64,000 nt of DNA, from contig NZ_JAMQHS010000005.1 of NCBI RefSeq assembly GCF_023845585.1, positions 1 to 64,000 of the forward strand, written 5' to 3'. This stretch comes from Clostridium sp. CMCC3677 (GTDB taxonomy: Bacteria; Bacillota; Clostridia; Clostridiales; Clostridiaceae). Both the position numbers and the translations under genes were made by a program. How positions within the stretch are numbered: the stretch's first letter is position 1; each line of letters begins with the position of its first letter. The notes beneath the pieces are model-generated. The model had not been told where the DNA came from. It did not search any database and was given only the letters and a program-made list of their open reading frames with translations. Shown piece by piece: positions 1-8,162 of this stretch.

Positions 1-489
1 GAGTGCCTTGTGTTTAATAATAGAAATTATTTTTTATAAATAATGTTTTTATAAGTGGACTTATATTTTAGGGAGCAAAACAGCACTTTAGATAGTGAGT
101 TTATAGAAGTTAAAAACTATCTTATATAAGTTTTTTTGGAAATATTATATATGAAAATCCTCATGTACAAGCCTTGAATTTATACATAGGAATTCTTTAT
201 GAGGGAACGTAAAATTGTTTTAATAATGGTAAAATTAACATATATGATATAATAAGATCTAAAATATAAAATAAAAGTTATGTTATAAATAATGTCTATA
301 ATGGGAAGTTAAGAAGTAAACTAGAAAATTAGTTTGTTTGAAGAAGTATATAAGAGATATTTATTCTAGGATAACATTATGATAGTACTTAAAGTAATAA
401 CTATATTATGAATAAACCTAAAGATATAATGAATCACACCGTAAATGATAAAATATTTATTTGATTAGATGTTTAAGGAGATAAAATTA
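1..489. other. Gene-free stretch, probable decayed coding DNA
   Basis: No open frame of useful length is visible. Short stretches look like worn coding sequence: around 150-215 one frame reads like a protein fragment (YENPHVQALNLYIGILYEG, then stop), but stops occur in all frames on either side. It precedes the broken immunity gene, so it may be the rest of a degraded toxin/immunity module. This is an inference from texture and position only. The ribosome binding site of the next gene, AAGGAG, is at 475-480. Confidence 0.4.
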
Positions 490-1442
490 ATGTATAACAA
501 TAATAGTAATTGGAAGTATACTTCTTATGAGTATAAAACGATAATATTGGAAATGAACACTATTGATAGAATTGCAATAAATAAAAATTATATCGCAATT
601 TATTTTTCTAGTGGATTTGATGTAAGAAAAGAAAATAAAAATAATTCGTATAATGTAAGTATGCATACAGGTGAGGCAGTATTATATTTGTATTATGCAA
701 AAGTGAATTTTGATTCAAATAATGTATTTAAAAATATATGTATAAAGACTGTTACACCAGATATTAAACTTAATGAGCATAATACATATAAAGTGTATGA
801 TATTGTATATAATCTTGATATTAATATCATTACAATCTTAGGGATCTATGGAGAAGAATTAATAGATAGTCAATTAAGTTTTAAATGCTCTGGAATAGAG
901 TTTTGTTGGAATGAATTTAAATGTAAATCTTGGTTTGAAAATAAAAATAATATGCTAATTAATGAAAGAGTACTTCTGAATGGTAATATACATGAAAAGG
1001 TACAAATAATGCTTAGTATGGCGGGATTATATGAAGGAAGAAACGTTGATATATCAAAGATAGAAAAATTTTATAAAAAAATGGCACTGAATTATTTCTG
1101 GCAGCAAGAGAATTCTATGAAAAATACTATGGATTAGCTACTAAATGGTATTTAGATGTTGAAGATGGAATAAAGTATCCATATTATTCAGCAGATTTTG
1201 AGTTTAAAATATATCCACATTTTTTTAGAAAAGATGAATTAAAAGTAAAAAAAGTTGCTAATGAAAATATATTATTAGTGGGCACTGTTGGATACTATTA
1301 TCCTTTAGAAATTTATATAGGCAGAAGTGGTAAACTTTATACTGGAAATGGATATAAGACATTAATATATTCATCATTAGAAGAAATGATTGAGGATAAT
1401 TTATCACGAAAAAAGTTAGAATCAGTTATGATAATGCTGTAA
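490..1442 (+). pseudogene. Frameshifted immunity-like protein with SUKH-3-type C-terminus
   Basis: A first open frame encodes about 215 residues from ATG 490 (AAGGAG at 475-480, spacing 9; this is better than the ATG at 469, which lies upstream of that Shine-Dalgarno). It stops at 1137. From about 1083 the next frame continues without a break to TAA 1440-1442 and reads GTELFLAAREFYEKYYGLA, then a hydrophobic-aromatic stretch with PLEIYIGRSGKLYTG near its end. That layout resembles SUKH-3 family immunity proteins (a FL..F YGLA helix, then a strand with I.. .G..Y). The frames meet at a seven-A run (1075-1081); one extra A would restore a single protein of about 316 residues. The N-terminal part ends in a FCWNEFKCKSWFE patch seen in some uncharacterised immunity-type proteins. 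Family placement is from pattern memory. The break may be a real mutation, phase variation or a sequencing error in the homopolymer. Confidence 0.6.
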
Positions 1443-1477
1443 TATAATTTAATTTCAAATATAGTTCTTTAAAGGTC

Positions 1478-1535
1478 GCACTTGATAAAATACGTTAAAT
1501 TTATAGCACTAAATTTAACGTATTTTAACCAGTGC
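1478..1535. repeat. Long inverted repeat downstream of the broken immunity gene
   Basis: A perfect 17-bp inverted repeat (1487-1503 and 1510-1526, 6-nt loop TAGCAC) is extended by an outer GCACT/AGTGC pair. It is not followed by a T-run, so it is not a classical intrinsic terminator, although it may end transcription or be the core of a small palindromic element. Its strand cannot be assigned. Confidence 0.6.
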
Positions 1536-1600
1536 TATCATGTATTAATATACTACCCCAACGGTCACCTCTAAATTATCTTTTCTTTTATCATTTTCTC

Positions 1601-1626
1601 TGTCTACTTGACAGGGTGCAGTTCAG
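1601..1626 (-). mobile_element. Possible IS3-family terminal remnant
   Basis: On the minus strand this reads CTGAACTGCACCCTGTCAAG followed by TAGACA, the sort of sequence found at the tips of IS3-family (IS150-like) elements in Firmicutes. No transposase frame is present nearby and no second end was found. It would be a solo relic in an already decayed region. The assignment is from memory of IS ends and is weak. Confidence 0.3.
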
Positions 1627-1942
1627 AATTGAAAGTGTGATATTTTTTCTTATGTAATTCTAAAAAATAGGAATAAAATCATTGTTCTTAAAGACCTAAA
1701 TCTTTTTTTGCCTTTGATAAGTTTACGCAACTTACAACATTCTAAGTTGTTCATTGAAAACTAAATAATGTGGCATTTAAGGAATATGTTATAATTAAAG
1801 TAATGTAGTTTATAATAAGAGGATAGAAAAATAAAAACCAATAATTTGATTTAAGACATTTTTAAGTAAAATTACATCATGTTTTATTTGGTATGAGAAT
1901 CTAGTTTATAGAACATATCAATAAATATAAGGAGTATCTATT
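1627..1942. other. AT-rich spacer before yitT-like gene
   Basis: No convincing frame, RNA or repeat is visible apart from the Shine-Dalgarno AAGGAG at 1929-1934 serving the next gene. It presumably contains that gene's promoter, which I could not place with confidence. Confidence 0.5.
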
Positions 1943-2800
1943 ATGAAAAATAAATATAATAATGTTTTAAGTATTATAAGTAGAATTTTTTTTATGATAT
2001 TAGGTTCAATTTTAGTATCGATAGGTCTTGAGATATTTTTAATACCTAACAATATAATTGATGGTGGTATGACAGGAATATCCATTATGGCAAGTCATTT
2101 AACAAAAGCTGAACTAGGAATATTTATATTTGTATTTAATTTGCCATTTGTTATTGTAGGTTATAAGCAAATTGGAAAGACATTTGCTCTTTCAACTATA
2201 TTTTCAGTAATATGTTTATCAACTGGAGTAACACTACTTCATCCTGTTCCTGGCATAACACAGGATATACTTTTGGCAACCATATTTGGCGGAATTATAA
2301 TGGGAGTAGGAGTAGGGCTAATAATAAGAAATGGTGGATCATTAGATGGGACTGAAATTGTTGCGATAATAATAGAAAAAAGAAGTATATTTTCTATTGG
2401 TGAAATAGTTATGTTCTTTAATTTTTTTATATTGGGAAGCTCTGGTTTTATATTTGGATGGGATAGAGCAATGTATTCTTTAATAGCTTATTTTATTGCT
2501 TTTAAAACAATAGATATTACTGTTGAAGGACTTAATGAGTCAAAGGCAGTAATTATTGTATCTGAAAAAAATAAGGAAATTTCTGATGCGATAATAGCAA
2601 GACTTGGAAGGGGAATTACATTTTTAGATGGAAAAGGTGCTTATAGTGGTAATAAGACAGATGTTATATATGTAGTTTTATCAAGGCTTGAGGTAGCAAA
2701 ATTAAAAAAAATTGTACATGGATTTGATGAAGAAGCATTAATTACAATTTCAAGTGTTGAAGGAACTGGAAAAAGCTATAAAAAGAAAGCTATACACTAG
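1943..2800 (+). CDS. YitT family membrane protein (DUF161/DUF2179)
   Basis: The 285-residue protein starts with about five hydrophobic segments (residues 10-190) carrying the family's glycine-rich patches (IIDGGMTGISI near residue 40 and NGGSLDGTEIVA near 130). It ends in a soluble domain of about 90 residues with AIIARLGRGITFLDGKGAYSG, the DUF2179 signature. This two-part layout and length are typical of YitT/YpjC/YvjA proteins, which are common in Firmicutes and lack an agreed function; the C-terminal domain resembles a small-ligand sensor. The start is supported by AAGGAG eight bases upstream. It is a single-gene unit closed by a strong hairpin. Confidence 0.9.
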   Translation: MKNKYNNVLSIISRIFFMILGSILVSIGLEIFLIPNNIIDGGMTGISIMASHLTKAELGIFIFVFNLPFVIVGYKQIGKTFALSTIFSVICLSTGVTLLHPVPGITQDILLATIFGGIIMGVGVGLIIRNGGSLDGTEIVAIIIEKRSIFSIGEIVMFFNFFILGSSGFIFGWDRAMYSLIAYFIAFKTIDITVEGLNESKAVIIVSEKNKEISDAIIARLGRGITFLDGKGAYSGNKTDVIYVVLSRLEVAKLKKIVHGFDEEALITISSVEGTGKSYKKKAIH

Positions 2801-2820
2801 CCTTAGAATTTTATATTCTA

Positions 2821-2864
2821 AAAGGGACAATAAAAATAACCATGTTTATTTTTATTGTCCCTTT
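2821..2864. terminator. Bidirectional intrinsic terminator
   Basis: Perfect 19-bp inverted repeat (2821-2839 and 2846-2864, loop CCATGT) with A-rich and T-rich flanks on both sides. It lies between the convergent yitT-like gene and the SDF symporter gene and can serve both. Confidence 0.9.
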
Positions 2865-2885
2865 TATACAACATTATTAGAATTA

Positions 2886-4040
2886 CTACTTATCTTTTAC
2901 TCTTGTAAGCATCAACGCAATAGCGCCATCCCCAGTTACATTACAAGCTGTTCCAAAACTATCTTGAAGCGCAAATATAGTTAATATAAGAGCTGTTCCA
3001 GCTTCAGTAAATCCAAGTACACCTGTAATAAGGCCTAATGAAGCCATAACAGTTCCTCCAGGAACACCAGGCGCTCCAATTGCAAATATTCCAAGTAACA
3101 CTATAAATAAAATCATAGTTGAAAGATTAGGTAATTTTCCATATAAAAGTTGTGAAACTGTCATTATAAAGAATACTTCTGTTAAAACTGATCCACATAA
3201 ATGTATGTTTGCACATAAAGGTATAGCAAAATCTGCGATATCTTTTCTTAAAACTTTAGATTTTTTAGCACATTTTAATGCAACAGGTAATGTTGCAGCA
3301 CTTGACATCGTACCAACTGCAGTAAGATAAGCTGGACCATAATTTTTAACAACTTCCCAAGGGTTCTCTTTTGACACTATTCCAGCAATTGAATATAGAA
3401 CAGTAAGCCAAATAAAGTGTCCGATAATTACTATAATTATAACTTTAAAGAAAATAGGTAATTGCTTGCTTATACCACCTTCATAAGCTAAACATGCAAA
3501 ATTTGTGGCAATGAATAAAGGAAGTATAGGAATTATAATTCTTTCAACAATACTTAATATTATATTTTGAAATTGTTCCAATAATTTCTCAACTAAATCA
3601 GATTTAGTCCATGCTGTTGCAAGTCCTAAGAATAATGCTAGGACTAATGCACTCATAACACTCATGATTGGTGGTATATCAAGTTTGAAAAGCAAGTCTG
3701 GCAATTCTTTTGTTACAGTATTATTAGAAATTATTGATAATTTAGGTATTATATTATATCCTGCAAACATAGAAAAAAGTGCTGCAAATACAGATGATGA
3801 ATATGCTATTAGTACTGCATAACTTAGTAATTTACTAGCATTTCCTTTAAGTTTTGCAATGGATGGTGCAATAAAACCTATTATAATTAATGGTATTGAA
3901 AAGAATATTATTTGCCCAAGCACGTACTTAATAGTAGATATAATTTGAATAAAATTATTACTAGAATAAGTTCCTATTAAAATACCTATTATTACAGCTA
4001 TAATTAATTTGAAAATAAAGTTGTTAAAAAGTTTTTTCAT
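2886..4040 (-). CDS. Dicarboxylate/amino acid:cation symporter (SDF/DAACS family)
   Basis: This 384-residue, highly hydrophobic protein is of the glutamate-transporter-fold SDF family. Family marks near the C-terminus are the glycine-rich loop GAPGVPGGTVMASLGL and TACNVTGDGAIALML, where the N-x-T-G-D signature coordinates Na+ and substrate in characterised members. A serine-rich hairpin (GTMSSAATLPVAL) marks HP1. It would import an amino acid or dicarboxylate with Na+ or H+. The start is backed by a GGGGG-type ribosome site. An apparent T-box leader lies upstream on the same strand, so expression should respond to one uncharged tRNA, which favours an amino acid substrate. A family R repeat sits between leader and gene. 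Confidence 0.9.
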   Translation of the reverse strand: MKKLFNNFIFKLIIAVIIGILIGTYSSNNFIQIISTIKYVLGQIIFFSIPLIIIGFIAPSIAKLKGNASKLLSYAVLIAYSSSVFAALFSMFAGYNIIPKLSIISNNTVTKELPDLLFKLDIPPIMSVMSALVLALFLGLATAWTKSDLVEKLLEQFQNIILSIVERIIIPILPLFIATNFACLAYEGGISKQLPIFFKVIIIVIIGHFIWLTVLYSIAGIVSKENPWEVVKNYGPAYLTAVGTMSSAATLPVALKCAKKSKVLRKDIADFAIPLCANIHLCGSVLTEVFFIMTVSQLLYGKLPNLSTMILFIVLLGIFAIGAPGVPGGTVMASLGLITGVLGFTEAGTALILTIFALQDSFGTACNVTGDGAIALMLTRVKDK

Positions 4041-4072
4041 TGTAAAATCCCCCTTTTAATAATTATGTATAT

Positions 4073-4263
4073 AAAAAAATCGCCAAAGCGACTTTGGAGC
4101 TGTCGATTTTTTTTAGCCATACACCCTTTCAAAACGTAGTGTAGGAATAATGGTGCAGCATAGTATTATTTTTTATCTTTAGGATTAATTTCTTAACCTT
4201 TAATTACATTAATATTTCAGTTATCTGAAAGTTTTTTTAAAAAAATATAATTTTCTAAAGAAT
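4073..4263 (-). repeat. Family R dispersed repeat, copy R1
   Basis: Read on the minus strand it begins ATTCTTTAG, carries a stem closed by a second CTAAAG box, then the conserved block GCACCATTATTCC...GGCTAAAA and ends in a hairpin TCGACAG...GCGATTTT. It is a diverged copy of the elements at 43011 and 46423. It starts right after the poly-T of the T-box terminator, inside the 5' untranslated region of the symporter gene. The DnaA-box-like TGTGGATAAC of other copies is degraded here to CAGATAAC. Confidence 0.8.
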
Positions 4264-4547
4264 AAAAAAACTCCTACCTCTTAATTACAGAGGCAGAAGT
4301 TATATACTCCGCGGTCCCACTCTGTTTATATGTATATTAAAATACATACAACTCGTTTTAAATAGATACAAACATATCTTAACACTATAACGGGTGTTTA
4401 ACCGATTTTCTCTACTTAGCTCTAGCTTTTGGAGAAAATAGCTCATAGATGCACTCATTGATAAGTTACTTTAAAGTCTCTTCCAGCAAATAAGACTCTC
4501 TCTGTATAAAGTATAAATATCTACTTTTCTAATCATTGCTTTTAATT
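4262..4547 (-). promoter_or_regulatory. T-box riboswitch upstream of the SDF symporter
   Basis: On the minus strand the T-box core CAGAGTGGGACCGCGG lies at 4324-4309. It is followed by a terminator hairpin (4300-4264, ACTTCTGCCTCT...AGAGGTAGGAGT) and a T-run. Upstream are the stem I AG-bulge type sequence AGAGAGAGTC and the GCTGGAAGAGACT distal loop. The T-box bulge is UGGG, predicting a tRNA discriminator base C. Bacterial tRNA-His is the usual C73 tRNA, and a CAU triplet (GUGCAUCUA) sits near the expected specifier loop. A histidine response is therefore plausible but not proven. The next gene on this strand is the symporter at 4040. Confidence 0.88.
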
Positions 4548-4553
4548 CGTATC

Positions 4554-4581
4554 ATTATACTATGATATATAGTATAAACAA
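4554..4581 (-). promoter_or_regulatory. Promoter of the T-box/symporter unit
   Basis: On the minus strand, -35 TTGTTT (4581-4576), a 16-bp spacer and -10 TATAAT (4559-4554) place the start of transcription near 4547, just ahead of the T-box stem I sequence. Confidence 0.6.
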
Positions 4582-4745
4582 TTTTATTTTATTCGTCAAT
4601 ACTATTATCCATATTTGTAATTAATAAGTATGTGTACTTTAAATTAATAGAATATTATTCAAAAATGAAAATGATTTATAAATTGTAATAGTTTAGACAT
4701 ATTTAATTAAAATGTACATAAAATTAACAGGATAAACTAAAAATA

Positions 4746-4782
4746 ACCATAAAGTAAAGGATTGTTAACTTTACTTTATGGT
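4746..4782. terminator. Intrinsic terminator of the acid phosphatase gene
   Basis: Perfect 14-bp inverted repeat (4746-4759 and 4769-4782) immediately beyond the stop codon of the minus-strand phosphatase gene, with A/T-rich flanks. Confidence 0.8.
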
Positions 4783-4795
4783 CAAATTAAAATAT

Positions 4796-5686
4796 TTATT
4801 TGTTAGTATCACTAGGTGTCCAAGTTTTTAAATATGATTTTCTTACTTTATCTTTTTCAGCAGGACTTAGCTTAAAATAATCCTTATCTAGTGCACTTTC
4901 CCAATGTCCATATACTGGATTTGGTAAAATTATAAAGTGAGCTCCGAAGTTGTTTTTATTTACATCAACTAATTGATTTCTATCTTTTACATCCTTACCA
5001 TATGAATTAATAGGGAAATCTCCAGCATCATCTCCCATGTAGATTATTACATTATAATCTTTAACTATTTCATCCATTCTAGGTTGTTTGTTACTACTAT
5101 CAGTTTTTAAACGCATATGCTTTTGATCTACACAGGGATATCCTAATTTTTGAAGATTTTTCATTGTTCCATCAAGTTCAGTTTTTTCCTTTCTACCTGT
5201 TACATAGAATATTTCGACACCTTTATTATTTGCATAATTTAAAAATTCTTTTGCACCAGGCATAGCCTTAGCGTCAGCATGATTTACCCATTGCCCCCAA
5301 GTTTCATCACTAAAAGCCCTATTTTCTCCTATTAATCCAGCTTCATATTCATTGTTATCAATAACAGCTTCATCGCAATCTGTAATTATAGCTAGAGGTT
5401 TATCTCCTTGTTTAAATTTTGAAGATTCTTGATCTACAATGATTTGACCAGTATTATAAGCCTGATAACATAATGCTCTATATTCAGCTGATGATTGCAT
5501 CCAAGCTACCCCCATAACTAATTGTTCATTTAAATCTTTTAAATTATCACAGTACTCTGTAGTAATTTGTTGATTAGCATTTTTATCTTGTTCGGTGGTT
5601 GTAGCAGCTAAAGCTGGTACAGATGAAGACATAAGTACAAAACTTAGCACCATAGACATTAAGAATTTCTTTTTGTTTTTTAACAT
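4796..5686 (-). CDS. Secreted class C acid phosphatase / e(P4)-family 5'-nucleotidase
   Basis: The 296-residue HAD-superfamily protein has an N-terminal signal peptide (about residues 1-28, cleavage after ALA; no lipobox Cys, unlike the lipoprotein e(P4)). Motif I is IITDCDEAVIDN with the nucleophile and acid/base Asp at about 103 and 105; motif II is FYVTGRKE near 160; the metal-binding motif is YMGDDAGDF near 217. Members of this family hydrolyse nucleoside monophosphates and other phosphomonoesters outside the membrane, feeding nucleoside or phosphate uptake. Motif I usually reads D-x-D-E-T; here the Thr is Ala, which may alter activity. The start has an AAGGAGG site. It is monocistronic, divergent from the surface protein gene. 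Confidence 0.88.
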   Translation of the reverse strand: MLKNKKKFLMSMVLSFVLMSSSVPALAATTTEQDKNANQQITTEYCDNLKDLNEQLVMGVAWMQSSAEYRALCYQAYNTGQIIVDQESSKFKQGDKPLAIITDCDEAVIDNNEYEAGLIGENRAFSDETWGQWVNHADAKAMPGAKEFLNYANNKGVEIFYVTGRKEKTELDGTMKNLQKLGYPCVDQKHMRLKTDSSNKQPRMDEIVKDYNVIIYMGDDAGDFPINSYGKDVKDRNQLVDVNKNNFGAHFIILPNPVYGHWESALDKDYFKLSPAEKDKVRKSYLKTWTPSDTNK

Positions 5687-5790
5687 ATAAAAGCCTCCTT
5701 ATTTCCAATAAATTCCATATATAATATATCTATTCTATTTTTTTGTTTTTTTTCCTCTATTTAATATTTAATTATTTTATATAAAGACTA

Positions 5791-5931
5791 TTTTGGGGTA
5801 GAGTGTTTATATATACATAAGTAAAGTTGACTGAGTATTTGAACTTAGGAATACTAAAATGAGTATAGTTAAGTTCAAATACCGTTTTGCTCATTGCATA
5901 TATGAACACCTATTTAAAACATAACATCCAA
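5791..5931. repeat. Family M element, internally deleted copy M1
   Basis: Both terminal inverted repeats are recognisable (GTGTTTATATATACATAAG on the left, TTGCATATATGAACACC...TTAAAACA on the right), with a shortened interior that still has the GAACTTAGGAATACTAAAAT block of the full copies at 24339, 27194 and 55268. It lies between the divergent phosphatase and surface protein genes. Remaining parts of this 434-bp spacer show nothing else I can name. Confidence 0.75.
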
Positions 5932-6120
5932 ATTAAATAGTCGCTTAATGAATACTATGCTTTTAATAGGCAATGTGAAAAAATTTCCCATTAATGTTAT
6001 AATTATATATAAAGTGTGTAGAATTAAACTATTAAGTATTATTAAACTTACTATTTTGATTTATACATATACAAAAAAATTACACATTAGGGGTAAGAAA
6101 AGACAAGGGGAGATATTATA

Positions 6121-7932
6121 ATGAAAAGAAATATGCATGCAAAGACTATGGCAATAGTTCTTGCAGCTATAACTGGAATGCAAGCAGGAGGAATTGTACC
6201 AAATTTTTCAGGTATTAATGTTAAAGCTTATGCTAGTGAGATTAATAATGAAGAGAAGGAAGCTAATCAATCTATAGAAACAACTAAAAATAAAGATGCT
6301 TATAAGGCTATGGGAATAGATGTAGATACGACAACATCAGGTGCTGTGACAATTACTTTACCTAATAAGTTTACTAAGACTTTAGATGAATTAAAGGGAA
6401 GCAGTGATTTGACTGCTAATACCGCTTATATTGGATTGAAATTTACTACTCCAGCAGGTATTCAAGTTAAACCTTCAAAAATAAGAGATTTATCTTTGAA
6501 TAAAGAATATGTATTATCATCTGATTCAAATGAGATAAAGGATGGAAGATATATTAAATATATACCAATAGCAACTAAGAGTGGTGATGTTTGGACACCT
6601 AAAGAGAAGAATATTAACACATATAAATATGATTGGCTTGATGAAAAAGGGCAAACTGTTGCTAAGACTTCATTAAATGTAGTAGTTCAAAGACAAATAG
6701 AAATACCGAAAGTGGTGAAAGAAGCAAAAGTATCAATTTCAGGTACTGAAAAGGTAGGTAAGACTTTAGAAGCTAATGTAACAGCTTATGAGAATGGTAA
6801 AATTGTTCCAGTAACTAGTGTAGAGTATCAATGGTATAGATCTAAACACAGAGATAAAGATTTTAATAGTATATCTGGTGAGCATAGTAAGGATTACAAA
6901 TTGGCTAATAGAGATGAAGATAAGTATATAAAAGTAATAGCAAGGGTTAATATAAAGGGTGAAATAATAGAAGTTGATGATAGAACAAGTAGTATTGATG
7001 AAAAAAAATCTTCAAGATCTCATCACAGTTCATCAAGTAAAGGATCTGGAAGCACTGCTGATACTGATAGAATAAGTGATAAAATTGAGGATTCACGAGC
7101 TGATAGTGTATCTTATGATGTTTCGGATTATCCTAAGGTAGAAAAAGATGTTTTTAAATGTTTAAAAGATAATGATGACAAGACTTTAGTTCTTGAAGGC
7201 GACGATTATACTTGGACTTTTGATGGAGAGGATATTAAGAATGTTTCAGATATGGATAGTAAATTAGATACAACTATTGAAACAACATCTCCTAATGAAT
7301 CAGAAATCAAAAAAATTTTAAATGGCGCAAATGTAGTTAATTTATATTTTAATTATGATGGTAAGTTACCTGGTAAAGCAAAAATTGAAGCTAAAATAGG
7401 TTCAAAATATGATGGAAAAAATATGTATGTCTATTATTATAATAAGGATACCAAATCATTAGAATTAGTATCATCAAATGTTAAAGTAAAAGATGATAGA
7501 GTAACATTTACGATAACTCATTGTTCAGATTATGTTTTAAGTGAAACACAACTTTTAACTACAACATCTTTTAATGAAGGATGGAGCATGATTAACAATG
7601 GAAATTGGCAATATGTTTTAGGTGGAAACAAAGTTACTGGATGGAACATCATTAATGGAAGATGGTACTTTATGGACTATACTGGAATGATGCAAAGAGG
7701 ATGGATTAATCCAAATGGTTCATGGTATTACTTAAACTATAATGGTGATATGGCAACAGGATGGCAAAATATAAAGGGTTCATGGTATTACTTAAGAGAT
7801 GACGGAAAAATGTTAACTGGATGGGTAGATGATAGAGGTACATGGTATTATCTAGATTATTCAGGCGCAATGGTTAGTAATACAACTGTTAATGGATATA
7901 GACTAGGTTCTAATGGAGCTTGGATAAGATAA
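6121..7932 (+). CDS. Secreted surface protein with Ig-like domain and choline-binding-type repeats
   Basis: This 603-residue exported protein has several parts: a signal peptide (residues 1 to about 38, ending VKAYA), a region of about 150 residues without a family I recognise, an Ig-like segment (about 200-290, KVSISGTEKVGKTLEANV...YQWYRS), a Ser/His/Gly-rich linker near 297-315 and a beta-rich domain (about 325-480). The C-terminus carries four to five repeats of the CW_binding_1 type with GWxxxNGxWYYL spacing (about 490-590). In related proteins these repeats hold choline or teichoic acids non-covalently. No catalytic motif was seen, so an adhesin or wall-structural role is a guess. A GGGGAG site precedes the ATG. 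Confidence 0.85.
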   Translation: MKRNMHAKTMAIVLAAITGMQAGGIVPNFSGINVKAYASEINNEEKEANQSIETTKNKDAYKAMGIDVDTTTSGAVTITLPNKFTKTLDELKGSSDLTANTAYIGLKFTTPAGIQVKPSKIRDLSLNKEYVLSSDSNEIKDGRYIKYIPIATKSGDVWTPKEKNINTYKYDWLDEKGQTVAKTSLNVVVQRQIEIPKVVKEAKVSISGTEKVGKTLEANVTAYENGKIVPVTSVEYQWYRSKHRDKDFNSISGEHSKDYKLANRDEDKYIKVIARVNIKGEIIEVDDRTSSIDEKKSSRSHHSSSSKGSGSTADTDRISDKIEDSRADSVSYDVSDYPKVEKDVFKCLKDNDDKTLVLEGDDYTWTFDGEDIKNVSDMDSKLDTTIETTSPNESEIKKILNGANVVNLYFNYDGKLPGKAKIEAKIGSKYDGKNMYVYYYNKDTKSLELVSSNVKVKDDRVTFTITHCSDYVLSETQLLTTTSFNEGWSMINNGNWQYVLGGNKVTGWNIINGRWYFMDYTGMMQRGWINPNGSWYYLNYNGDMATGWQNIKGSWYYLRDDGKMLTGWVDDRGTWYYLDYSGAMVSNTTVNGYRLGSNGAWIR

Positions 7933-7990
7933 ATTAAATAATAAGAACAAACTAACAAGAAAATTAATACTATATTTTATAAATACAAAT

Positions 7991-8046
7991 AAAAAGCCCA
8001 AAGGATAAAATGAATTTTAAATAAATTTTATCTTTTGAGCTTTTTT
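7991..8046 (+). terminator. Intrinsic terminator of the surface protein gene
   Basis: Near-perfect 21-bp inverted repeat (7991-8011 and 8025-8046, AAAAAGCCCAAAGG.../...CTTTTGAGCTTTTTT) with a T-run. Confidence 0.85.
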
Positions 8047-8162
8047 AAATTAAAAATAATATAAACCAAATTCTAAAGTGTAGATTACAATTTGCTTAAA
8101 GAGTTGAAAAACCATATTAAAAGAAAATGTATAATCCTAAAAATTATGAAAGAAGGGTTTTA

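Noticed and set aside
2754-2984. 76-codon plus-strand frame overlapping the yitT end, a terminator and the symporter gene end
   Set aside because: It runs through a perfect bidirectional terminator and over the opposite-strand coding region, has no ribosome site and encodes a low-complexity peptide.
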